From the NCBI GenBank assembly GCA_016210565.1, contig JACQUA010000106.1, positions 30,943-94,942 of the forward strand: a stretch of 64,000 nucleotides of DNA, read 5' to 3'. Positions 1 to 8,141 of the stretch are shown piece after piece. Under the pieces are notes generated by a model that worked only from the letters and a program-made list of their open reading frames with translations, ran no database searches and was not told the origin of the DNA. The DNA comes from Chloroflexota bacterium. Lineage in GTDB: Bacteria; Chloroflexota; Dehalococcoidia; JACQUA01. Every line of letters starts with the position of its first letter. Position 1 is the stretch's first letter. The position numbers and the translations under genes are program-made.

Positions 1-2
1 CC

Positions 3-896
3 TATTTCGCCGCGCCGCAGGCCGCCTCGAAGACGGTCTGGTTGGAACACTTCGAGGCCGGGGACGCTTTATCCCTGATCGAAAAAGAGAGGGCAACGGT
101 GGTGTGCGGGGTCCCGGCCATGTACGCCCTAATGGTGAAATATCCCCGCTGCCGGGACCACGACCTGAGCTCCGTCCGCGTCTGGTGGTGCGGCAGCGCC
201 TTCCTGCCCTATCCGCTGGCGGTGGAGGTGGAAGAGAAGCTGGGGGCGAAGATCGTCAACGGCCTGGGCGCGGTCGACTTCGGGGGCACCACCGTGGGCG
301 GTCCCGAGGACTCCCGCGAGACGCGCATCCTCACGGTGGGCAAACCGCGGTCGGGAACGCTCATCAAGATAGTCGGCGAGGACGGCGGCGAGGTGGAACA
401 GGGCGCGGTGGGCGAGATATGGGGCAGCGGCCCGGCCAGCTCCAGCGGCTATTACCTGAACCCCGAAGCCACCTGGCAGACCTGGACCCGGGACGGCTGG
501 TTCAGGACGGGCGACCTGGGCCGGTTTGACGACGACGGCAATGTCCTGATTGTCGGACGGAAGAAAGAGGTTATCATCCGGGGCGGCCAGAACATCTACC
601 CGGCGGAAATCGAGGGCCTGCTGGCGGCCCATCCCAAAATCGCCGCCGTGGCCCTGGTAGGCATGCCGGACGCGATCATGGGAGAAAAAGCCTGCGCCTA
701 TGTGGTGCCCAGGGGCGGACAACAACTTGGCCTCGAGGACGTAGTCCAATTTCTGAAGGGGCAGGATATCGCTCCCTACAAAATACCGGAACGCCTGGAG
801 CTGGTCGCCGAGCTGCCTATGGTGGCGGGGTTGCAGAAGGTCAACAAGAAGGTGCTGCAGGAAGACATAGCGATGAAGCTGGGGAACGCGGCCTAA
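3..896 (+). CDS. AMP-dependent acyl-CoA synthetase/ligase, C-terminal part (5' truncated by window edge)
   Basis: Frame is open to the window start (YFAAPQAASKTVWLEHFEAGD...); motifs GWFRTGDLGRFDDDGNVLIVGRKKEVIIRGGQNIYPAEIE and a C-terminal K...NKKVLQ typical of ANL enzymes. Confidence 0.93.
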   Translation, partial: YFAAPQAASKTVWLEHFEAGDALSLIEKERATVVCGVPAMYALMVKYPRCRDHDLSSVRVWWCGSAFLPYPLAVEVEEKLGAKIVNGLGAVDFGGTTVGGPEDSRETRILTVGKPRSGTLIKIVGEDGGEVEQGAVGEIWGSGPASSSGYYLNPEATWQTWTRDGWFRTGDLGRFDDDGNVLIVGRKKEVIIRGGQNIYPAEIEGLLAAHPKIAAVALVGMPDAIMGEKACAYVVPRGGQQLGLEDVVQFLKGQDIAPYKIPERLELVAELPMVAGLQKVNKKVLQEDIAMKLGNAA

Positions 897-1008
897 TGCA
901 GGGCCCGGCCGCGGGGTGGGGAATCTTGTGATCTTGAATCTGCAATCTTGAATCCCTTATGGTGGGTTCGTCCCGATTACCATCGGGACTTAACCCACCC
1001 TACACCGT

Positions 1009-2100
1009 CTAACCGTTCTGCAAGGGCAACGTGAAGCTGAAAGTGGAGCCCTTACCCGGCTCGGATTCTACCCATATCTTGCCGCCGTGGGCTTCCACCA
1101 GTCGTTTGCAGACGAGTAAGCCGAGGCCCAGCCCGGGCCTGGTCGTCGACGTCTCCGCCAGGCGCTCGAAGGACTGGAATAGCCTGGCCTGGTCATCCGG
1201 AGAGATTCCCTTGCCCTGGTCGCTCACGCTTATCACCAGGTGGTCGCTTCCCTTCCTGGCGGAAATGCGCACCTCGGTCCCCGCGTCGGAGTATTTGCCT
1301 GCATTGATCAAGAGATTATTGAGTATCAGTTCCACCCGGACCCGGTCGGCGGAAACAGGAGGCAGATCATGAGGGATGTCCAGATTCAACCGGTGGCTGC
1401 TCAGGTGGGAGCTTTCCTTTTCCACGACACCCCTCACGATTGCGGCCATTTCAAACGTCCCTTTTTGCAGGGACAGCCGGTCTGACTGATAGCGGGAAAG
1501 TTCAAGAAGATTACCCACGATATGATTGAGGGATTCGGCGCCATCCATGGCGTCATGAAGCAGACTCCGGGCGTCTTCCGGCGGTACCCCCTCGGTCATC
1601 GCGGTTCCCAGGGCGCCCATGAGGACGGTCAGAGGCGTGCGTATTTCATGGGACACCATGCCGATGAATTCATCTTTCATCCGTTCCGTCTTCTTGCGCT
1701 CCGTGATATCGAATGTAATGGACACAGCATAATCCCGGCCGCCGATGGTAATCCGCTCGTTAGAAGAAATCACCGTAACAAGCCTGCCGGTCTTTGTCCG
1801 CACCGTGCGCTCGGGTGTTTGGTCCTTGCCTTGCTCGAGCAGCGACCGAGTTGATTGCGCTCGTTCCTCCGGCTTAACAAACATGTTTAGTTCAGCCGAG
1901 GTGTGGCCGAGAAGCTCTTCACGGGAATATTCCATCAGGCGACAAAAACTATCATTCACCTCCGTCCAGCGGCCTTCGGGCAGGCGGGCGATAGTCATGG
2001 CGACAGGGCTGGAGTAAAAAGCCTTGAAGAAGCGCTCCCTCGCTTTTAGCCTGCCGGACTTCGTTGCCTCAAACAGCGCCGCCCGGGGCAGTCGGGTCAC
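1009..2100 (-). CDS. PAS domain sensor histidine kinase
   Basis: PAS region ([38 protein letters not shown]), H-box [12 protein letters not shown] box [16 protein letters not shown] boxes ([26 protein letters not shown]). Confidence 0.93.
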   Translation of the reverse strand: MTRLPRAALFEATKSGRLKARERFFKAFYSSPVAMTIARLPEGRWTEVNDSFCRLMEYSREELLGHTSAELNMFVKPEERAQSTRSLLEQGKDQTPERTVRTKTGRLVTVISSNERITIGGRDYAVSITFDITERKKTERMKDEFIGMVSHEIRTPLTVLMGALGTAMTEGVPPEDARSLLHDAMDGAESLNHIVGNLLELSRYQSDRLSLQKGTFEMAAIVRGVVEKESSHLSSHRLNLDIPHDLPPVSADRVRVELILNNLLINAGKYSDAGTEVRISARKGSDHLVISVSDQGKGISPDDQARLFQSFERLAETSTTRPGLGLGLLVCKRLVEAHGGKIWVESEPGKGSTFSFTLPLQNG

Positions 2101-2721
2101 TTCCTCGATGTGCGTGTACAGACATTTCGCCGTCTTCCGTGCCTTTGATTTCGGCGTCCGAGTCAGCCATCCTGCTGACCTGCTTCCAGATATTACCTTG
2201 CGGGCATTATATACCAGCCCCTCTTGTTTTGCTAATACAAAGGCAGGAACTGTTGCAGCATCATGTGCTGTGCTGCGAGGCCGTGGCGGTTTGATTTATC
2301 AAACCCGACTGAACGCTTGATGAATCAAGTCGCCAGGCTTTGGACAGGCTGCATGATTTACCCCGTTTGTATTAATACAGAGGCAGACGATGGCTTTGGC
2401 CTCCCGCTTGAGCAGCTTCTCCCCGGTCTGCGGCTCACGGCTTCGCGGTTTCCCCCTGGCAAAGGCGGGGAAGAGTGACGCCGCCGGATAGCCGATGTAT
2501 AATACCGGGTGATTCAAACCTCGAATAGACACGAATTTGCACTGAGTACTGCCCTTTCATTCCCCCGTGCCGGCCATTGCGTCCGGCCGCTACTCGCTGC
2601 CTATTTCGCGTTCATTCGTTTCAATTCGTGGTTCCACTTATGGGCCGCTTCCGGGCTGGAAGGGCATCAGGCATGGGCAAAAGCAGGCCTTTGAGGGAGA
2701 GGACCAGACAGGGGTTTTCCC

Positions 2722-2772
2722 ATGTACGACTTCAGAGAAAAGGTGGCGCTGGTCACCGGAGCGTGGAACTGA
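2722..2772 (+). pseudogene. N-terminal remnant of a short-chain dehydrogenase/reductase (MYDFREKVALVTGAWN*)
   Basis: ATG followed by the SDR Rossmann start 'EKVALVTGA', then a stop 3 codons later, directly before the R-M island. Confidence 0.55.
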
Positions 2773-2842
2773 ACCTTGAAATCAAAAGGCTGGAGGCCGA
2801 ACTGAGCGCAGTAAAGGCAAAGCTAAGGACAGGAGATGATCA

Positions 2843-4534
2843 GTGAAGAACAGAAACCAGACCGCAAAGAAGATAGTCGGAGTTCTCAACAATGTCGACG
2901 AAGATGGCGGATTCTGGCTACCTAACATTCAACGGCCTTTTGTCTGGAGTGAAGAGCAGATCTGCAAGATGTTCGACTCGATCCTACGTGAGTATCCCAT
3001 CGGTACTATGTTGGTCTGGAAGACGAAGAGCATCATCCGACACCGAAGGTTCATCGACAACTGGAAGGATACGCTTCACTTAAGCGATTTTTATGTCCCG
3101 CAGAATGAAAGGAAGAAATGCCTTGTGCTCGATGGTCAGCAGAGGCTTCAGAGCATGTTCATTGGCTTGCGCGGCAGTTTTGAGGGTAAGGAACTTTGCT
3201 TCGACCTGCTGAGCGGAGAAGTTGCGGCTCCGGACGATGTGAAATACAAATTTAAGTTCGCCTATCCAGGGGCAGTCGCATTCCCCTGGGTGAAGTTCAA
3301 GGACCTAATATTCGATACGAGGAACAAGCGCGAAGTCCTAAATGGCCTGAAGGCCGGTGCCGGCCGCGCGCTAAGTGAGAGGGAATTGAACAAGCTGGAG
3401 GATCACCTTGATCTGGTTGACCGGACGTTCAAGATAGACGAGGCGGTGACATACCAAGAGTTGGACAGTATCGATAACCCCGCCCTTTATACCGAGGATG
3501 ACGTGGTCGAGATTTTTATTCGCGCCAATTCGGGCGGGACAAAGCTAGGCAAGTCGGACTTGCTCTTCTCACTTCTGAATGCGCACTGGGACGTGGCAGA
3601 CACGAAGATGGAAGATCTATTGGACACTCTTAACCGACATGGCTTTGCATTTGACCGAGACTTTGTCTTGAAGACATGCCTGGTGTTGTTAGGACAAGGT
3701 GCGCGGTATGAGGTGGACAAGTTTCGCAAGGCGGGCGTACGCGAGGATATCGAGGCGAAGTGGGACGAGATTGCGAAGGCCATCCAGGACGTTCTTGACT
3801 TCGTTCGCGGCAAGACTTTCATCCAGTGCGACAAGGCGCTGCCAACGTATTTGGTGCTGGTGCCCTTGGTCTATCTGCGCTATCACTACCCTGAAGCTTG
3901 GAAGAAAGCGAGGGATGTTGATAGCTACCTGCTGCGTTGCTCGCTTGCCGGCGTATTCGGCGGAGTGCCCGACAACCTAATCGACGCCTTGGTCAGGAAA
4001 CTCACCGAATCGAAAGAGTTTAGCGTGGACGAAGCGTTCGGTATCATCCGCACTCAAAACCGCACCTTGGAGTTGAGTGAGGAACGCTTTTTTCAAATGG
4101 GGTACAGCTCAAACACGATCCACCTGCTGTTCAATCTGTGGTATCGCGACTTCAACCATACTCCTGCCTATGACAATAACCTTCCTCAGATAGACCATAT
4201 CTTCCCGCAAAGCGCGCTCCGGAAGGTGAAAGTGCAAAATCCTAAGACCGGGCATTGGGACCTCATAAAGTATCACGAGGTACAGCGCAACCAACTTGCC
4301 AATTGTATGCTGCTCAGCCGGGAGGAGAACGGCGCCGGCGGCAAAGGGGACACCCTGCCCGAAGATTGGTTCGCTGGAAAAGACAGGAGCTATCTGGACA
4401 AGCACTTGATCCCGACTGATCCGTCCCTCTGGAAGATGGAGCGATTCGAGGACTTTGTTGAAGAACGGAAGAAACTGGTTCGCACACGGTTCAACTACCT
4501 GCTGGTGCCTGTGGCTGCAAACAGGACTCCTTAA
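2843..4534 (+). CDS. DUF262 domain-containing protein with C-terminal HNH-like (DUF1524-type) region; GmrSD-like
   Basis: N-term FWLPNIQRPFVWSEEQICKMFDSILREYPIGTMLVWK; DGQQRLQSMFIGL; C-term QIDHIFPQSAL...RNQLANCMLLSREEN; GTG start. Confidence 0.85.
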   Translation: MKNRNQTAKKIVGVLNNVDEDGGFWLPNIQRPFVWSEEQICKMFDSILREYPIGTMLVWKTKSIIRHRRFIDNWKDTLHLSDFYVPQNERKKCLVLDGQQRLQSMFIGLRGSFEGKELCFDLLSGEVAAPDDVKYKFKFAYPGAVAFPWVKFKDLIFDTRNKREVLNGLKAGAGRALSERELNKLEDHLDLVDRTFKIDEAVTYQELDSIDNPALYTEDDVVEIFIRANSGGTKLGKSDLLFSLLNAHWDVADTKMEDLLDTLNRHGFAFDRDFVLKTCLVLLGQGARYEVDKFRKAGVREDIEAKWDEIAKAIQDVLDFVRGKTFIQCDKALPTYLVLVPLVYLRYHYPEAWKKARDVDSYLLRCSLAGVFGGVPDNLIDALVRKLTESKEFSVDEAFGIIRTQNRTLELSEERFFQMGYSSNTIHLLFNLWYRDFNHTPAYDNNLPQIDHIFPQSALRKVKVQNPKTGHWDLIKYHEVQRNQLANCMLLSREENGAGGKGDTLPEDWFAGKDRSYLDKHLIPTDPSLWKMERFEDFVEERKKLVRTRFNYLLVPVAANRTP

Positions 4535-4548
4535 AGGATAAGGCAAAC

Positions 4549-6468
4549 ATGAAGAAACTGACAGACCAGGACCCGGAGACCAAGTCGCCCGACTTTGTTG
4601 CGGAGAATATCGAACAGCTCAAAGCCCTCTTCCCTGAAACATTTACCGAGGACAAAATAGACTTTGACGTGCTCAAGCAGCTCCTCGGCGGCCGCGTGGA
4701 TGAGCGGGAGGAGAAATACGGCCTCAACTGGCACGGTAAGCGCCGCGCCCGCCAGGTCGCCCTTACCCCATCAACCGGCACCCTGCGCCCCTGCCCGGAG
4801 GACAGCGTGGACTGGGACACGACGCAAAACCTGATGATCGAGGGCGACAATCTTGAAGTGCTCAAGCTCCTTCAAAAATCCTACGCCGGGAAGGTGAAGC
4901 TCATCTATATCGATCCGCCCTATAACACGGGCAATGAATTCGTCTATCCAGACGACTTTGGGGACACCATCCGCAACTACCTCGAACTCACCGGCCAGTT
5001 GGATGACCAGGGACACAGGCAGGAATCACATCATGATCTCCCCAAGAACTCCGCCGCATCTGGCCGTTTCCACACCGACTGGCTCAATATGATGTATCCC
5101 CGGTTGAAGCTGGCAAGGAATCTTTTGAGGGATGACGGGGTAGTATTCATATCTATTGATGATAATGAAGTGGCAAATCTTCGCAGACTCGGAGACGATG
5201 TCTTCGGTGAGGAGAACTTCGTAGCCACTCTTATCTGGCAAAAAGTGTTTTCGCCTAAGAACACGGCAAAATACTTTTCCGAGGACCACGATTATATTCT
5301 TGTCTTTGCTAAGAGCAAGGAAACGTGGTTACCAGAGTTGCTACCCAGAACCGAAGACGCAAACGATCGCTATGCCAATCCCGATAATGACCCACGTGGC
5401 CCGTGGTCCTCCAGTGATCTGACTGCCAGGAACTACTACGGTGACGGGCAGTATAGCGTTACCGGGCGTACTGGCAAGACGTTTGGGGCAGGAAAAGGTC
5501 GCTATTGGCGGCAGAATCTTGAGAAGTTCAAAGCCCTTGATGCGGACAATCGAGTTTGGTGGGGGGAAAATGGGGCAAACATGCCGCGATTAAAGCGATT
5601 CTTATCGGAGGTGAAGGAGGGCATTGTGCCCCAAACCCTACTGCTTCACACCACGGTTGGAAATACGCAGGAAGCCAAGAAAGAACTTCTTGAGTTTGCC
5701 GAATTCGAGAACACCGAGAACGTACTTAATTCCGTCAAACCCACGCGTCTTCTACGCCATATTATCAGGATCGGCACAACACCTGGCTCTGACGACATTG
5801 TCTTGGACTTTTTTGCAGGGAGCGGCCCAACAGGACACGCTATTATGTTGCAGAATCTTGAAGACGAGAGCAGACGGAGGTTTATCCTTGTTCAACTTCC
5901 AGAGCCGTTACCTGTGCCGGAAAAGGTAGTTAGAACCATCGCGGACCTGGCCAAGTCGAGGATGAGGAACGTCATCAAGGACCTCGTCAACAAGGATAGT
6001 GGCAAGCTCGATCTTGATGGCACGCATAAGAAGGACCTCGGCTTTCGTGTTTTCAAGCTGGATTCGAGCAATATCCGGGCGTGGGAACCGGACCGCGATA
6101 ACCTGGCGGCCACATTGGAGGAGCACGCCGAGCACCTGAAAACCGACCGCACCGAGGCGGACATCCTCTTCGAGCTATTGCTCAAGCTCGGCCTCGACCT
6201 GACGGTGCCCATTGAGCAAAAGATCATCGGCGGTAAGTCCGTCCATAGCATCGGCTCGGGCACTTTACTCGTCTGTCTGGCTACGCAGATTTCTGCCGCA
6301 GAAGTGGAGCCGCTGGCCCTCGGCATCGTGGAGTGGCATAAGCAACTGGCGCCGGCAGGCGAGACACAGGTTGTCTTCCGTGACAGCGCCTTCAGCGATG
6401 ACGTGGCCAAGACTAACCTCACCGCCATTCTCCAGCAGTACGGACTGGAAAACGTGAGGAGCCTGTAA
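4549..6468 (+). CDS. mod: Type III restriction-modification system DNA methyltransferase (Mod)
   Basis: IYIDPPYNTGNEF (DPPY motif), DWLNMMYPRLKLARNLLRDDGVVFISIDDNE, VLDFFAGSGPTGHA; upstream of res. Confidence 0.95.
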   Translation: MKKLTDQDPETKSPDFVAENIEQLKALFPETFTEDKIDFDVLKQLLGGRVDEREEKYGLNWHGKRRARQVALTPSTGTLRPCPEDSVDWDTTQNLMIEGDNLEVLKLLQKSYAGKVKLIYIDPPYNTGNEFVYPDDFGDTIRNYLELTGQLDDQGHRQESHHDLPKNSAASGRFHTDWLNMMYPRLKLARNLLRDDGVVFISIDDNEVANLRRLGDDVFGEENFVATLIWQKVFSPKNTAKYFSEDHDYILVFAKSKETWLPELLPRTEDANDRYANPDNDPRGPWSSSDLTARNYYGDGQYSVTGRTGKTFGAGKGRYWRQNLEKFKALDADNRVWWGENGANMPRLKRFLSEVKEGIVPQTLLLHTTVGNTQEAKKELLEFAEFENTENVLNSVKPTRLLRHIIRIGTTPGSDDIVLDFFAGSGPTGHAIMLQNLEDESRRRFILVQLPEPLPVPEKVVRTIADLAKSRMRNVIKDLVNKDSGKLDLDGTHKKDLGFRVFKLDSSNIRAWEPDRDNLAATLEEHAEHLKTDRTEADILFELLLKLGLDLTVPIEQKIIGGKSVHSIGSGTLLVCLATQISAAEVEPLALGIVEWHKQLAPAGETQVVFRDSAFSDDVAKTNLTAILQQYGLENVRSL

Positions 6469-6477
6469 GGAGAAACG

Positions 6478-7149
6478 GTGAATAAGGATTTGACCAACTC
6501 GCCCCTGGAAAGGCAGAACATCCTGAATAACCCCTATGCGCTGGTTGAGATCGAGAAAGCAGCCGGCAACCGCGGTATTGCGTTTGAGGGTAAGACTGTG
6601 GTGCTGAAGGGGCAACTGCCAACGTTTTTCGAGGTGACTACCCGCACAGTGGACAATTATCTGGAGAAATTCAGCGAAGAACTGCGCCAAAACGGATACG
6701 ATATCCTGAAAGGTAAACGCTTACGGGAGTTGAAGTTATCAACTCGCCATAACTTTGTTCACGAAACAGATTTCGTGAACAAATCCATGACACGTCAACT
6801 GGGCGTCTTTGATTTTCGCGCCTTTCTCAACCTCGCCATGCTCATGATCGAGAGCGATCGAGCGCGGCTATTACGCCAGGCGATCCTTGATATCGTCATC
6901 GACACCATAAACCAGCGCACCGGCGGCGGTACAAAATATATCAACCAGCGGGGCGAAGATTTCCTGCAATCCGCATTCGTCGAAGAGAACTACCGCAAGC
7001 AGTTCACCGACGCGCTCAAGAACTGTGTGGACATGGGCAATTTCAAATATGCCCTGTACACCGACAAGATTTATGTGAGCATGGACTATCAGTTCGCCGC
7101 CATCGTGGTCCTCCAGCATTACGGACTTGAAAACGTGAGGAGCCTGTGA
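6478..7149 (+). CDS. DNA-binding-like protein often associated with Fic/Doc-type proteins, apparently C-terminally truncated and fused to a mod-like tail (YGLENVRSL)
   Basis: LGVFDFRAFLNLAMLMIESDRARLLRQAILDIVIDTINQRTGGGTKYINQRGEDFLQ...MGNFKYALYTDKIY, then a tail matching the Mod C-terminus. Confidence 0.7.
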   Translation: MNKDLTNSPLERQNILNNPYALVEIEKAAGNRGIAFEGKTVVLKGQLPTFFEVTTRTVDNYLEKFSEELRQNGYDILKGKRLRELKLSTRHNFVHETDFVNKSMTRQLGVFDFRAFLNLAMLMIESDRARLLRQAILDIVIDTINQRTGGGTKYINQRGEDFLQSAFVEENYRKQFTDALKNCVDMGNFKYALYTDKIYVSMDYQFAAIVVLQHYGLENVRSL

Positions 7150-8141
7150 TGAGCCAGTTCCTCATCTACCAGAGCGAGGACGGCCGCACAAAGCTCGACG
7201 TGCGCCTCGAAGGTCAGACCGTCTGGCTCAATCAGATGCAGATCAAAGAGCTGTTTGGCAAGGCCAAGGGCACCATCAGCGAGCACATCAAGCACATCTT
7301 CGAAGACGAAGAGCTGACCCAAGAAGCAACTGTTCGGCTATTCCGAACAGTTCAAAAAGAGGGCGGCCGCGAGGTCGTTCGCGAGGTGGAATTCTACAAC
7401 CTCGACATGGTACTGGCACTGGGCTTCCGCGTGCGCAGCCCCGTGGCCGTGCGCTTTCGGCGGTGGGCCGCGGACAAGCTCAAAGAGTACATCGTCAAGG
7501 GCTTCGTGCTGGACGACGAGCGCCTGAAGAACCCAAAGATCGGCAATGACTACTTCGAGGAGCTCACACGGCGCATCCAGGACATCCGCACCAGCGAGCG
7601 ACGTTTTTACCAGAAGATCACCGACATCTACACTACGAGCATCGACTACGACAAGGACCACCCGCTCACCCAGGATTTTTTCGCCACGGTGCAAAACAAG
7701 GTGCACTACGCGATACATGGACAGACCGCCGCCGAGGTGATCTTGACCCGCGCTGACAGCAGAAAGCCGAACATGGGCCTCACCACCTGGGAAGGGGCAC
7801 GCATACGCAAATCGGACGTCGCCATCGCGAAGAACTATTTGAACGAAGAAGAGCTACGTGCGCTCAATAACCTTGTAGAGCAGTATCTCATTTTTGCCGA
7901 GTCCCAGGCCGAGCGACGGATAGCCATGACGATGAACGATTGGATCACGAAGCTGGAAGGTTTCATGACCTTGAACGACCGGGATGTCCTCCAGAACGCG
8001 GGCAAGGTCTCGGCGGAATTGGCCAAGGAGCACGCCGAGCGCGAGTTCGCCGAATTCCGCCGGGCCGAGGATCGAAGCCTGGAATCCGATTTCGACCGCG
8101 CTGTAAAGCAATTGCCGTCGCCAATGAAGGACAAGCCATGA
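7149..8141 (+). CDS. RhuM family virulence-type protein
   Basis: IYQSEDGRTKLDVRLEGQTVWLNQMQIKELFGKAKGTISEHIKHIFEDEEL...REVEFYNLDMVLALGFRVRSPVAVRFRRWA typical RhuM; ATG at 7149 overlaps the upstream stop. Confidence 0.9.
   Translation: MSQFLIYQSEDGRTKLDVRLEGQTVWLNQMQIKELFGKAKGTISEHIKHIFEDEELTQEATVRLFRTVQKEGGREVVREVEFYNLDMVLALGFRVRSPVAVRFRRWAADKLKEYIVKGFVLDDERLKNPKIGNDYFEELTRRIQDIRTSERRFYQKITDIYTTSIDYDKDHPLTQDFFATVQNKVHYAIHGQTAAEVILTRADSRKPNMGLTTWEGARIRKSDVAIAKNYLNEEELRALNNLVEQYLIFAESQAERRIAMTMNDWITKLEGFMTLNDRDVLQNAGKVSAELAKEHAEREFAEFRRAEDRSLESDFDRAVKQLPSPMKDKP

Noticed and set aside
7940-8137. N-terminal extension of Res
   Set aside because: Lies in another frame inside the RhuM gene; the ATGA overlap at 8138 is the natural start.
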